The notes beneath the pieces were generated by a model that saw only the letters and a list, made by a program, of their open reading frames with translations, was not told where the DNA came from and ran no database searches. A stretch of DNA of 24,767 nt from Priapulus caudatus. Taxonomy: Eukaryota; Priapulida; Priapulimorpha; Priapulimorphida; Priapulidae. The position numbers were made by a program, and so were the translations under genes. Shown piece after piece: positions 1-9,694 of this stretch (positions within the stretch are counted from its first letter, which is position 1; every line of letters begins with the position of its first letter). The DNA lies in contig NW_014577254.1 of assembly GCF_000485595.1 (NCBI RefSeq), forward strand, positions 181,441 through 206,207. Reading direction: 5' to 3'.

Positions 1-60
1 ACGAAGATTAGTCAGTTTTATTGAGCAAGCCATCCGACACAGTAACATATTAGAAACGAA

Positions 61-98
61 GAGTATATATGGGAGAAACTCCCATTATATACTCTTGA
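61..98. repeat. Short palindrome of the CARGAG family
   Basis: Two arms, GAGTATATATGGGAG and CTCCCATTATATACTC, are separated by three bases and form a near-perfect hairpin. The same hairpin, with small changes, is at 7525-7583, 13581-13619 and 16439-16501. Its arm resembles the arm of the 23431-23470 palindrome. It probably represents two transposon termini joined head to head. Confidence 0.7.
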
Positions 99-654
99 TA
101 ATTATATGTGTAATTTTTATGTGAAAATAATAAAATATATTATATATAAGTATAAAAATAATTATAACCAAAATGAATCACAATTTGTGACGGTAGATTG
201 GCGCTATACCCGCTTTGAGTTTCTTAGCATAAATCATTTATATCAAATAATAATATATAATAAGAAATGAGCGGGCAGTTGTCGTCAACTACATGTATCC
301 CACGCGCCGTGATCTAGTATGAATAGAATATCTCTGTAAAGACGTAGAAGGCCAGGTAAGTTAAAATAGTCACAAAGACAAAGGTTTTGTTAGACAACTG
401 GTGTGCCCCAGATGTGAGTATATGGAATTGGTACCCTAGGAGGCCGAAGAGGAGATGTAAGTCGACGATGAAGGTCAAACTAAGGTCAAGGGCAGTGTGG
501 TTTTGGTATGCGACAGACCTTTACTCCCCAAGATGTGTAAGATACCAAGTTTGGTTGCGCTAGGTCAATTAGGGCTGAGTTAGAGAGCGGAAGAGAATAT
601 GATCAAGGTCAAGGTAAAGGGAAAATAAGGTCGAATGGACCTGGTGGGCAGTTT

Positions 655-1250
655 TTACCCGATCTCGGATCATCTTCAAATTTGCATGAAGGTGCGTTAT
701 GGTAAAGCGAAGACGCCAATCGTTTTTGGTGTGGGCGGAGTCATCGTTGCCATTGGTAACAACATTTTTGTGGAAATATTGTAGAACCTGTAACTTGTGC
801 TGTTTTTACCCGATTGTCATGGAATTTGGCACACAGGGCGATATAACATGTCCTGATGACAATCATTAAATATAAATTTAAATACAAAATATTAAATTTA
901 AATTTTTATTTTAAATTTAAATTTTATTTTAAAATTTTAAAATTTAAATTTTAATATAAATTTTAATAATAAATTTTAATACAAATATAAATTTCATGAC
1001 AATTGGGTAAAAAGCTGCAGAAGTTACAGGTTATAGAATATTTCGACAAAAATGTTGTTACCATGGAACGAATGACTCCGCCCACACCAAAAACAATAGT
1101 GTCTTCGCTTTACGATAACGCACCTTCATTCGAAATTGTAAGATGATCGCGAGAAGAACTGCAGCCGTAGAGCGCATCAAAGGAAATCTCTACGGCGGCG
1201 GCGGCGGATGCAAACCCATAGTATCCCCAGAACTTCGTTCGGGGATACAA
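655..1250. mobile_element. Foldback element with AAATTT-rich core
   Basis: The left arm (655-840) and right arm (975-1250) are long inverted repeats: the words GCGAAGACGCCAATCG, GGAGTCATCGTTGCCAT and CCCGATTGTCATG recur inverted, with some changes, in the right arm. Between them lies a core made almost only of AAATTT and TTTAAA words (about 870-985). The right end carries a small terminal hairpin of the form GTATCCCC-GAAC-GTTC-GGGGATAC. The left arm here lacks that outer end. No coding capacity is visible, so this is a non-autonomous element. Related arms are at 11915, 17995 and 18736. Confidence 0.75.
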
Positions 1251-1486
1251 TAATATGTCATAGCTAGGAATTTTGCATTAAAGATATTGTCAATGAAATC
1301 TTGTAAAACGAACCAGACGAGTGTGACACCACACTGTTTGTTATCTGTGTGTGTCTTATATATAATATGCTATATAATTGCCAAACCCGTACCTAATTTG
1401 ATAATTTTTTTTAAATATCAAAACCCTAGCCCTTATTCATTCACAGATACCAAAAATGAGCAAAATCGTTGAACCTGAAACTGACT

Positions 1487-1742
1487 AATGGCAATTCCCA
1501 TTTTTGACAAAAAATTGCCGTGGCTCGAAAGTACGTTGACTGGCGTGCTCCAAAATAGGACGTTTAATATGGGAGCATAGCAGTAACAACTATACCCAAT
1601 TTCAAACATGTGGTCAAACGGTTCCTGAGTTATCGTTGACCGTAGCCAAATGTTGACGGACGGACGGACAGACCGTACAACGGACGACGACCCATGGCAA
1701 TAGCTCAGCTTGACGATGTCAAGGTGAGGCTAAAAAATGTAG
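1487..1742 (-). repeat. Copy of the TTTTTAGC-CATCGTC repeat
   Basis: On the - strand this carries the recurrent block with the words AACATTTGGCTACGGTCAAC and GGTTCAACG, in the same order as at 9700-9965. It abuts the CAGGG-type transposon end at 1743-1802, so the repeat is nested inside that transposon. Confidence 0.65.
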
Positions 1743-1802
1743 GTACTCGCTAACACGGCTGAAACCACCGGCTCGGAGGGCCGGTGCTAATTTCACGCCC
1801 TG
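1743..1802 (-). mobile_element. Left terminus of CAGGG element (split copy)
   Basis: On the - strand this begins CAGGGCGTGAAATTAGCACC and continues with the GGTGGTTTCAGCC block seen in the complete element at 19789-20156. The flanking - strand bases are GGCTCT, which match the bases after the right terminus at 5316. The element was therefore split by a later nested insertion. Confidence 0.7.
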
Positions 1803-1932
1803 AGAGCCACCAACCAGGCATTTGGTGCAACTCAGTCGTGACTACAGCTGGCTAGACCTTCCAGTTCCCACTATGAATTATCCTCACAGGTAAGCAACGT
1901 TTCTGATAACCCTGAATGAAATCTATACGTAC

Positions 1933-2128
1933 GATCCTCAACCGACTGTAGAACGGTCTTCATTCGAAAGAGCTTCCCGTTGCGCCTCAAGAGTTTCTGC
2001 AGGTCCTGAGCCGAATCGTTGCATGACCATGAATCTGTACTTGACTCCAGCATGTTCGTAGAGACCCGAGTTGATGTACTTGGGAATACCCAAGTATTTG
2101 AGTTTCTTCTCAGTGATCCATTTTGATA
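1933..2128 (-). pseudogene. Frameshifted copy of VRK exon 3
   Basis: The - strand reads the kinase segment SKWITEKKLKYLGIPKY correctly and then shifts frame after RFGS, where an extra base precedes the stretch that encodes DLQKLFERN in the intact exon at 10994-11190. Further one-base changes follow, giving 196 nt instead of 197. Splice-site bases are still present at both edges. It lies in the noisy inverted copy, so it is either a sequencing or assembly artefact or a decayed duplicate. It cannot encode a working kinase. Confidence 0.85.
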
Positions 2129-2209
2129 CTGACAATAAGAAATCGTGATACCTTTACAAGTAAAAGTGAAAGAGACACACTAAACGTGTTGCAATTCTTT
2201 CTCTGGTAA

Positions 2210-3426
2210 TGAATGAAAGTGTCAATGACACCTATAGCTCACCTATGGGTGTGATAGAAGAGGGAGATGATCATTTAAAATTTGGTAAGTGTTTCATTTA
2301 TGACGGACCAAAAATGTGATCAAATGTCCCTATTCCCTGTTTATACTAATACAAATTTCACAGTTTGTTTCAGGGTTATTTTTGATGCAAAAAATAATTG
2401 TTTAAGATCTGAAAGTCTGAAATCTGGCGAGAGATGGCGCTACGCTAAATGATCGTCATTTCGGTTTTCGATTATTCGCGCAATAATAAAAGCAATAAAA
2501 TATCTCCAGGTCAATTACTGTAAGAAGAATCCAAAAAACACAATATTACACGTAGGATGATTAGGTAGGTAGGTAGTAAATTTAACAAAATCCAATGAAT
2601 CTAGATGGCATTCAGTTTTTTGGCCAAAAATGAGTGTGGCTCGAAAGTAGGTCAAGCTGGCGTGCTCCAAAAGAGAGCGTAGAAGCGACGCATATGAGTA
2701 ACAACATGTATGCATGTGTGGTCAAACGGTTCTAAGTTATCGTTGACCGTAGCAGACACTGAAGTGCATAGTGAAATTGGCAAAATCTACCTAATTGCAT
2801 ATTAAAAAAAAAAATCAAAACCCGTGTGATATGTATTTTGGGGCCAGCCCTTATTCATTCAATACCAAAAATGAGCAATTATTCATTGAACCTGAACTGA
2901 CTTATGGCATTTCAATTTTGCCAAAAAGTGGGCGTGGCTCGAAAATTAGGTCGACTGGCGTGCCTCCAAAATAGGACGTTCAAATCTCACCCCATAGGAG
3001 TAACAACTGTATGCAATTTGAAACATGTGGGTCAAGCGTTCTTGAGTTATCGTTGACCGTAGCAGACAAATGAAATGCATAGTGAAATTGCCAAAATCTA
3101 CCTAATTTGCATAATTTAAAAAAAAATATCAAAACCCAATCATACCAAAAATTAGCAAATCCGTTGAACCTGAACTGACTTATGCAATGTTCATTTTTGA
3201 AAAATGGGCGTGGCTCGAAGTAGGTCAACGGGCGTGAATCACAAAATAGGAACTTCACATCTCTCCCATAGGAGTAACAACTGTATGCAATTTTGAAACA
3301 TGTGGGTCAAACGGTTCCTCCAGTTATCGTTGACCATAGCCAAATGTTGACGGAGGGACGAACGTACGACGGACGACACCCCATGGCAATAGCTCATGGT
3401 TGACGATGTCAATGTGAGCTAAAAAT
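2210..3426 (-). repeat. Inverted copy of the 9695-10909 repeat element
   Basis: The ends are the same as in the + copy: the AGTGTCAATGACAC-type hairpin at about 2215-2240, and the GCTCACATTGAC/GTCAACCATGAGC hairpin at about 3389-3420. Three internal monomers built around the CGGTCAACGATAACTCAAGA block are visible on the - strand. Nothing coding is seen. Confidence 0.7.
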
Positions 3427-3471
3427 GAAGTAAACGGCAGAATCCACATGTCATTGTTATTGGTAACTTAC

Positions 3472-3541
3472 ACATATCAGCTTTTGCTGCTCGCTGGTAA
3501 AAATGTACTTCGCAGAAAGAGAGGTCCATTTCCAACTGTTC
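3472..3541 (-). pseudogene. Frameshifted copy of VRK exon 2
   Basis: On the - strand this matches exon 2 (9579-9648) but has lost one base near its start (GAACAGTTGG for GAACCAGTTGG) and gained one in the TCTTTCTGCG stretch, so only its second half reads in frame. The acceptor AG and the GTGTAAG donor bases are kept. It belongs to the noisy inverted block. Confidence 0.8.
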
Positions 3542-3870
3542 CTAAAATTGTGAAACTGTTAATCTAGATAGAAAGCCCAAATAAAGTAACAATAAAAAAT
3601 TAAGTGACTGGTCTGAGGGTGGATCAGTTGCCTAGAATCCTGCCTACCTCTTTATACTCTTAATTCTTATCTTTTTTTTATTATACAATTAGAAATAGCC
3701 ACTTTGTATACTAGGTACAAAATACTAGGATTTACCAGTAACCTACCAATTATTGTTAGTTACAGAGTCTACATACATTAGATTATATCACACAAGATTA
3801 TTTTATGCAAATACATAACAACTTTGTGTATTATTTATCCAAATTTTACAGAAATCGTGATTAAACATAC

Positions 3871-4063
3871 CACTTTGATAACGTATTCAGCCTTCGCCCC
3901 TACAGGCTTTATCCACATCATCGATGCACAATAGATGGCGGCCAAAACCTCCAGGCCATTACTGTCCCAGAGCTGCCAAACGTTTTCTTAAAGACATCAG
4001 TAAGAATTTCTCCCGCAGGAAGAATACTTGGCAATTTGCGGTTTGTTATCTGTCCTTTGGGAG
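3871..4063 (-). pseudogene. Frameshifted copy of VRK exon 1
   Basis: The - strand matches exon 1 (9065-9252), including the ILPAGEILTDVFKK stretch, but extra bases break the frame before and after it. The glycine-rich loop is destroyed: the bases for IGTGGFG now read in other frames. Length is 193 nt against 188. Open frames on the + strand here are shadows. It is part of the noisy inverted copy. Confidence 0.85.
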
Positions 4064-4555
4064 CTGTAATGGAAACATGACACACATTTTATACCAAAGT
4101 TTATACTACATTACACTGGGTTATACCAACAGTGGCATTGAAAACAATGAAATAGCTAGTTCATAGACTATTCAGACAGGTTCACTGCACAGCGTTGACG
4201 ACAGCGCACGAAACCGATCACAGTATCAACGCTCCCGTCCAACTCGTTGGGCGGCAGGTAATGACATATAATACCAATCTTCTAATATAGCCTTATTTGC
4301 TAATTTATCACGTCTAGTTTGACAAGCTCTAGTACTATAGCCCGCGTACGAGTTTTGCCGCAGGGCTATAATAACATTTTATGCCAGTTTCGTAACTCCC
4401 ACGGCAGGAGCTTTTTCAATTTTTGCACTGAAATGGAGCGATCTGGTGCATCGAAGTGAAAATTCAAATTTTTTTAAATGGAAGAAAAACGCGAAATAAC
4501 ACCTTTTCAGTACATGTCCTTAATGTACATGTCACACTATAGTGAAGTTATATAT

Positions 4556-5090
4556 ATGCAATCAATATGAAATACATGTAATAGGAATAAAGAGATATGA
4601 AATCAGTGAATCTTTTTCAGGGCGTACAGAACCCATTTTCCAGTTCTATCCTTGGGCCTCACAGCACACCGGATAACCTCTGGCTCGATGTAAAAAATAA
4701 CATTGCTGAATGATATTTACAACACTATAATAACATGCACCGATCTAGGCTTTTATCTTTAGTTGACTTCCATGTTGCTGACAAACCAGTTTTGCCTTAT
4801 AGAATCCAAGCTGCTAGGGATATTAGCATAAGAAATACATCAACTATTTATTAATTAAAAAGACTTAAGAACTAAAGTGCAGAAACTAAAGCCTAAAAGA
4901 ATAAAAGGAACTATATAAAATATATAGCATAAAACTAACGCTCATGGGTCTATGTCCCGCCAGGTTACTGCCGGACTGTACGACTGGGTTACGGTCGGTA
5001 TACCGGCTCTCTGCGTTAATCAAGCGTGCGTTAGGCCTGCGTGCTGTTTTCGCGTTCTTCTCACTCACTCATTTGTGTCCTTTTTTGTGG
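4556..5090. other. Unique stretch between inverted and direct copies
   Basis: This has no second copy in the window. It is AT-rich, with a more GC-balanced part at 4945-5060. One short + strand frame (about 4735-4854) reads a plausible peptide ending RNTSTIY-stop, but it is too short to assign and could be the worn 3' end of a transposon gene. No splice-supported VRK sequence is present. Confidence 0.4.
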
Positions 5091-5116
5091 TGAGCTACAG
5101 TGTCATTGACACTTTC

Positions 5117-5316
5117 ATTATTTATAGCAAATAGCCTACATTACTGTTTTACCTGAAGGATATCACGCCATACCTTATCAACATTTTACAAATTTGAATT
5201 CGAGAATGCAAGCGTGAAACATGACATTGATTTTACAAACAAATTTGTGAGGGTTGGTAAAACTTACTGTTACCAGCGCTCTGGGCCGGTGCAACAAATC
5301 TGAATTTTGTGCCCTG
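5117..5316 (+). mobile_element. Right part of split CAGGG element
   Basis: From TTTATAGCAAATAGCC to the terminal GCCCTG this matches the right half of the complete element at 19789-20156, including the words ATATCACGCCAT and GAATGCAAGCGTGAAACATG. The left half is missing here. It is preceded directly by the end of another repeat (AGTGTCATTGACACTTTCAT), as expected if that repeat inserted into the CAGGG element. The bases after the end are GGCTCT. Confidence 0.7.
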
Positions 5317-5616
5317 GGCTCTAGTGAACATGCATACATGCAGACCAGGGATTACCGATAACATGATGATTTGCACGTGTATATGGATTAATGTTAAAAT
5401 GTTCCAGGATTCGAAATTAACGCGAGTCTGGAGTCTAGATATCCAAGATATCTGTGCCCATTGTGATTGCGTATTAGCTTCTCGTCACTTATTATAGATA
5501 CATTGTCGTGAGTTTTAAACCATGGAATACTGCCCACATTTTGCTTTGGACTCCATGTTTTGGAGAGCCGAACCTTGATCTGAAGTTAATTTCCACCCCT
5601 CGTGTTCCATTTCCAG
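5317..5616. other. Intron sequence before VRK exon 4
   Basis: No gene or complete repeat is seen. The sequence recurs with indels at about 13905-14248. A pyrimidine-rich acceptor ending TTTCCAG closes it. Confidence 0.6.
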
Positions 5617-5709
5617 TTGGATATCCTTGAGTACATGCATGAGAACGAGCATGTCCATGCTGACATCAAAGCTGCCAACCTACTGCTGGGTTGGAAAAAA
5701 CCAAAAGAG
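5617..5709 (+). CDS. VRK1: VRK1-like kinase, exon 4 (catalytic loop)
   Basis: This 31-codon exon encodes [20 protein letters not shown] followed by [11 protein letters not shown]. It holds the kinase catalytic loop: HADIKAAN matches the HGDIKASN form known in VRK kinases, with the catalytic Asp and the Lys, Asn partners kept. It is bounded by acceptor TTTCCAG and donor GAG/GTGTGA and is phase 0 at both ends, fitting exon 3 (ends phase 0) and exon 5 (starts phase 0). The protein is a nuclear Ser/Thr kinase family that phosphorylates chromatin proteins such as BAF and histones; that role is known for the family, not shown here. Oddly, this intact exon lies about 3.4 kb upstream of exon 1, while a broken copy sits at 14249-14352. 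Confidence 0.9.
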
Positions 5710-6269
5710 GTGTGAGCTGATTCCAACTTTACGTCGCATTCACAAACAGTCGCGTAACAGAAATTCGATTGTCCACCACACTCGATTTCGAATCGGGAGC
5801 CGAACATTTTTCAATTTATTATCTTTCGAGGTAGCGCCGACCGCGTAGTGACGATGTAAGGTTGTTGCTGTGTTGTCGGAAGTGTAACTTCATCTGTAAT
5901 GGCAGTGTTAATTTTTGGATGCGTCCTTGCGTTAGTAATGTAATATTTACTGTAAAGCCGCATCCGAATGCAGCGTCCGCGCCCTCTTGACGCAAAAAAA
6001 TTGTTGCGGATGCAAATTTATTTTGATCATGCGCCCGTCCACATTGAATATCTTAAATGTCAAGGGGTGAAGCTAGTGAAATTATAACAAACACAAAATT
6101 TTGATGTTTGCCTGAAAAAAATTCCCAGATGTGGGCATGCTCCTGGACCCCCCTAAGAAGGCTTTGCGCCTTTGGGTTTTTGCAAGGGCCCCTAAATTGG
6201 AACAATAGGGGGCCCAGGACCCCATTTGATAAATGGCTAGAGTGATCACTGTAACTGTAACTGTTACAG
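5710..6269. other. Intron with degenerate transposon remnants
   Basis: No gene is seen. It contains an inverted GCATCCG/CGGATGC pair (5960 and 6007) and a GC-rich motif at 6133-6155 (GGGCATGCTCCTGGACCCCC then CTA) that recurs inverted at 7811-7832. The block recurs with indels at 14353-14949. Confidence 0.5.
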
Positions 6270-6402
6270 GTTTACCTCGTGGACTATGGCCTCGTCGTTC
6301 GATACAGCCCCGACGGCAGACACAAGGGTTATGCCGAGGATCCACGCCGAGCCCACGACGGAACGGTGGAGTTTACCTGCATCGACATGCACAAGGGCGT
6401 TG
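6270..6402 (+). CDS. VRK1: VRK1-like kinase, exon 5 (DYG activation segment)
   Basis: The exon reads [20 protein letters not shown], then [20 protein letters not shown] and HKGV. VDYG is the VRK version of the DFG metal-binding motif, and the following stretch is the VRK activation segment ending near [10 protein letters not shown] (human form FTSIDAHNGV). The acceptor is CTGTTACAG and the donor GTTG/GTGAGT, so the exon is 133 nt, starts in phase 0 and leaves one base, which joins the first two bases of exon 6 to give Val. No stop or frameshift is present. The two residues after DYGL are VV rather than the AY of the human protein. A broken copy is at 14950-15087. Confidence 0.9.
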
Positions 6403-6951
6403 GTGAGTGAGTGACCGATGCACGGGGCTCGAGTTTCGCCACGTCGCTGACGGCAAAAGTGTTGCGGTTGACTTTTTTGCTTGCTGTGGTTCCTCTTAAA
6501 TTGTCCACTACACATGTACGCGGGCAATTAAAACGCTCTGAAAGTTCACATGCATCGTTAAATGAGTATGTACAGAGGTGGCACCTAGTGTTGGCCATCG
6601 AATAAGAATGAAAATGAAAAATCGGTAAAATTCCGCATAAAAGCTTGACTGTATCCTTTAATTGTCCATGGCAGTAAACCACCGTGGTTGCTCTACTTGG
6701 TTTCCGCCCGTTGCCTTCCTGCGTTGTGTACGTATCTAACCCTGTCTCAAGTATTAATCAAGTAAAAAAAACCTACCTGACTGCCCCTCAATGATATCTT
6801 TGCATTGGTGCCCCTCCAACATGCTGCAGTGCCGCTAAAATTGCTGATTAAACTGAAGACAAAACTTTCTAAATGATTGAAATTTGACGTCTGCATTGCA
6901 TGGTGTATTTCAAGATTGACATGCTTGGTGTCAATGATGTTCATTCATCCA
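6403..6951. other. Intron sequence after VRK exon 5
   Basis: No coding exon or complete repeat is recognised. It is AT-rich and recurs with many indels at about 15233-15815. Confidence 0.5.
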
Positions 6952-7651
6952 TTTTTAGCTCGCCTTGACATCGTCAAGATGAGCTATTGCCATGGGGTGT
7001 CGTCCATCGTACGTCCATCCGTCAACATTTGGCTACGGTCAACAATAACTCAAGAACCGTTTGACCCACATGTTTCAAATTGCATATAGTTGTTACTCCT
7101 ATGGAAGAGGTTTGAACTTCCTATTTTGGAGCATGCCAGTCGACCTACTTTCGAGCCATGCCCACTTTTTAGCAAAAATGAAAATGGCCATCTAAATTCA
7201 TTCGATTTTGGTATGTGAATGTGTAAGGCTAGCCCGAAAACAGTTGTTACTCCTATGGGAGAGATGACAACGTCCTATTACGTTTATTTCGTCTAACTGG
7301 TTAACAACTCTACAATTATACCTACTATATACGTGTAATATTATGTTTTAGATTCTTCGTTACAGTAATTTGACTGGAATATTTTATTGTTTTTATTTGC
7401 ACGATATTCGAAAACCAAAATGGCGATCATTTAGGCGTAGCACCATCTCTCGTCAAGATTTCAGACTTTCAGACTTTCAGATCTGAAACATTTATTTTCG
7501 CATCAAAAATGCATATATCATTATCAAGAGTATATAATGGGAGATTATGCTATATAATGGGAGTTCTCCCATATATATTCTTGCTTTATATATCCCCCCT
7601 CCCTCTTCTATCACACCCAAGGTGAGCTACAGTGTCATTGACACTTTCATT
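6952..7651 (+). mobile_element. Short form of the TTTTTAGC / TGACACTTTCATT element
   Basis: The left end TTTTTAGCTCGCCTTGACAT carries a hairpin (CTTGACATCGTCAAG). The right end carries AGTGTCATTGACACT, also a hairpin, followed by TTCATT. Inside is one copy of the CGGTCAACAATAACTCAAGA monomer and a short palindrome (7525-7583). The relative at 9695-10909 has about three monomers. No transposase is visible; both ends being small hairpins rather than simple inverted repeats is notable. Confidence 0.6.
7525..7583. repeat. Short palindrome with internally repeated arm
   Basis: The left arm CAAGAGTATATAATGGGAG and right arm CTCCCATATATATTCTTG can pair. The left arm is partly repeated (TATATAATGGGAG occurs twice), which makes it longer than the 38-40 bp relatives at 61, 13581 and 23431. 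Confidence 0.65.
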
Positions 7652-7720
7652 AAGAATGAATGCATGCGATTCCGGAAAGCTGACACACGCTGCAGTAGAG
7701 CTATGGAAGTCTATCATTCT

Positions 7721-8026
7721 CAGTGTTTCCACTAGCCAAAAAGTGGTTTTTTATTGTGTTTGCACGTTTCGAGGTCCTAGCAAAGTGAGCACCACAAGTG
7801 CTCGTCCAGCTAGGGGGTCCGGGGGCATGCCCGCCCCCCTGTAAATTTTTGAAACAATAGTGCAATTTGGTGCATTCTAAGCTATTTTGGTGCATTATAA
7901 GCACTGTTCTATGGAAGAGCAGTGATTTTCGTCAGCGAGGCAGTGTTTTGGACAAATTTCTGTGTGGCGGCTGAGAATTTGAGCGAGGTGGCCCAGCTCG
8001 CTCGTATCAATGCAGGGGAAACACTG
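7721..8026. mobile_element. Small hAT-like inverted-repeat element, 306 bp
   Basis: It begins CAGTGTTTCCACT and ends AGGGGAAACACTG, an inverted repeat matching at 12 of 13 positions. It is flanked by perfect direct repeats ATTCT (7716-7720 and 8027-8031). The CAGTGTTTCC terminus is typical of hAT transposons; the usual hAT target duplication is 8 bp, but groups with 5-bp duplications are known. It has no transposase and is non-autonomous. It sits in the intron just before exon 6. A noisy copy is at about 16656-17005. Confidence 0.75.
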
Positions 8027-8138
8027 ATTCTTGTCAAATTTGCCACATACAAATACAAACAAACCACTCACCGAGAGGTTTTTGCTGTCGTGCTGTTTTC
8101 CATCGTCACGTGTAATGTGTTTGTGGTTGTTTTCATAG

Positions 8139-8259
8139 TGCCTTCACGAAGAGCTGACATTGAGATTTTGGGGTACTGCTTGCTGCAGTGGTTGTGTGGA
8201 AAGCTGCCCTGGGAAGACAACTTGACCGACTGTGATCACGTCATGGAACAAAAAATCGA
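8139..8259 (+). CDS. VRK1: VRK1-like kinase, exon 6 (C-lobe, GYCLLQW)
   Basis: This 121-nt exon reads [20 protein letters not shown] and then [19 protein letters not shown]. The PSRR-DxEILGYC-QWL-G-LPWEDNL pattern is diagnostic for VRK kinases and covers the helix after the activation segment. The acceptor is TTTTCATAG and the donor GA/GTAGGC. It starts with two bases that complete the Val codon begun in exon 5, and it ends with two bases that complete a Glu codon with exon 7 (19696). The phase match to exon 7, more than 11 kb away, shows they belong to one coding sequence. A badly interrupted copy is at 17160-17330. Confidence 0.9.
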
Positions 8260-9064
8260 GTAGGCACCTGTGGTTTAATATTCAACGCAGCTAGATGTAT
8301 TTTATTGCATGTTTTTACCATAAAATTAATCGTTGGCCTGATCGCACTAAGGATGGCTACATTCACATTTACTGTAATTTCTATATTTACGGTAATCAGT
8401 ACATGCACTGTACATGAATGTTGACCCTAAAAGTCTATGCATTTATTTGTGTAGGATTATCTTATCTGTGTTCACGTAGTCTCTAAGATTACTTATTATT
8501 TATAAAAATTAGACGTGTTCAGGGTTCTCCAAGAGCACTTATAGCCTGGCGACCTGCCAGGCTATCCTCAAGCACCGCCATCCTAAAATGCACCCGCCAC
8601 ATATACTTCACTATAGTTGACATGTACATAGACATGTACTGAAAAGGTGTTATTTCCGTTTTTCTTCCATTTAAAAATTTGAAATTTTCACCTTCGATGT
8701 GCACCAGATCGCTCCATTTCAGTGCAAAAATTGAAAAAGCTCCCTGCCGTGGGAGTTACGAAACCTGGCATAAAATGTTATATAGCCCTGCGGCAACTGT
8801 ACGCGGGCTATAGTACTAGAGCTTGTCTAAACCTAGACGTGTAATGCAAATAAGGCTATATTAGAGATTGGTATATGTCATTACCTCCGCCCAACGAAGT
8901 TGGAGGGGAGGTTATGTGATCGGTTTCGTGCGTGCGTGTGTCAGTGACCTGTCCTGAATAGTCTATGAACTAGTATTTCTTGTTTTTCAATGCCCAGTGT
9001 GGTATAACCCAGTGTAAATGTAGTATAACTTGGTATAAATGTGTGTCCATGTTTCCACTTACAG
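8260..9064. other. Junction region upstream of VRK exon 1
   Basis: About 8260-8605 recurs with indels at 17331-17728, and about 8600-9064 recurs inverted at 4064-4555, so the join of the two clean blocks falls near 8600. It holds a perfect hairpin at 8541-8565 and an imperfect one at 8781-8812. No start exon for the kinase was found here. Confidence 0.55.
8541..8565. repeat. Perfect 10-bp hairpin
   Basis: The arms ATAGCCTGGC and GCCAGGCTAT are exact complements around a GACCT loop. Its role is unknown. Confidence 0.7.
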
Positions 9065-9252
9065 CTCCCAAAGGACAGATACAACCGAAAATTGCAAGTA
9101 TTCTTCCTGCGGGAGAAATTCTTACTGATGTCTTTAAGAAACGTTGGCAGCTTGGGACAGTAATTGGCACTGGAGGTTTTGGCGCCATCTATTTAGCATC
9201 CGATGATGTGGATAAGCCTGTAGGGGCGAAGGCTGAATACGTTATCAAAGTG
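9065..9252 (+). CDS. VRK1: VRK1-like kinase, exon 1 seen (glycine-rich loop)
   Basis: After acceptor CCACTTACAG the exon reads PKGQIQPKIASILPAGEILT, then DVFKKRWQLGTVIGTGGFGA and IYLASDD, ending with AEYVIKV before donor GTG/GTATGT. IGTGGFGAIYLA is the ATP-binding glycine-rich loop, and the Lys in YVIKV is the expected ATP-anchoring lysine. The exon is 188 nt and begins with two bases that complete a codon from an earlier exon, so the initiator Met lies elsewhere. Human VRK1 has a short N-terminal stretch before the equivalent GEIITD, so one small 5' exon is probably missing from this window. A frameshifted inverted copy is at 3871-4063. Confidence 0.93.
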
Positions 9253-9578
9253 GTATGTAATCACGATTCTGTAAAATTTTGGATAGACCAAAAGTTGTTT
9301 GTATTTGCATAAATAATCTTGTGTAAATCAATTGTATGTGTAACTCGATATACTAATTAATATTTTATTGGTAGGTTACTGAGTGTAAATGCAGTATTTG
9401 TGTACCTAGTATACAAAGTGGCTATTCTAATTGTATAATAAAAAAAGATAAAGAATTAAGAGGTATAAAGAGGTAGGCAGGATTCTAGGCAACTGATCCA
9501 CCCTCAGACCCAGTCAATTAATTTTTTATTGTACTTTATTTGGCTTTCTATCTAGATTAACAGTTTTCACAATTTTAG
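9253..9578. other. VRK intron 1
   Basis: Plain AT-rich intron with a GTATGT donor and TTTTAG acceptor; nothing else is recognised. An inverted noisy copy is at about 3542-3870. Confidence 0.7.
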
Positions 9579-9648
9579 GAACCAGTTGGAAATGGACCTC
9601 TCTTCTGCGAAGTACATTTTTACCAGCGAGCAGCAAAAGCTGATATGT
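9579..9648 (+). CDS. VRK1: VRK1-like kinase, exon 2 (N-lobe, FYQRAAK)
   Basis: The short exon reads EPVGNGPLFCEVHFYQRAAK then ADM, and leaves one base before donor T/GTAAGT. NGPLF-E-xFYQRAAK is strongly conserved in VRK kinases and forms the helix C region, where the Glu of CEVHFYQ is the likely salt-bridge partner of the ATP lysine. It is 70 nt, starting in phase 0 after exon 1. Its leftover T joins the TA of exon 3 to give Leu, so the protein runs ADML-SKWI, as in the human PEQI-QKWI stretch. A copy with two indels is at 3472-3541. Confidence 0.9.
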
Positions 9649-9694
9649 GTAAGTTACCAATAACAATGACATGTGGATTCTGCCGTTTACTTCA

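Larger units (their letters stand above)
1..4555 (-). repeat. Noisy inverted copy of 8600-13670
   Basis: Read on the - strand, this block follows 8600-13670 almost end to end: VRK exons 1, 2 and 3, the tandem-repeat element and the foldback element all recur in the same order. Differences are mostly one-base insertions and deletions spread evenly over exons and introns. The homology ends close to 4555 and 8600, near the shared string CTTCACTATAG. I infer either a misassembled or uncorrected long-read copy, or a recent inverted duplication that has decayed; the first fits the indel pattern better. Confidence 0.85.

Noticed and set aside
3924-4166. 80-codon + strand frame
   Set aside because: It is the antisense shadow of the frameshifted exon-1 copy.
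5586-5848. 73-codon frames on both strands over exon 4
   Set aside because: They are shadows; the real frame is the spliced 31-codon kinase exon at 5617-5709.
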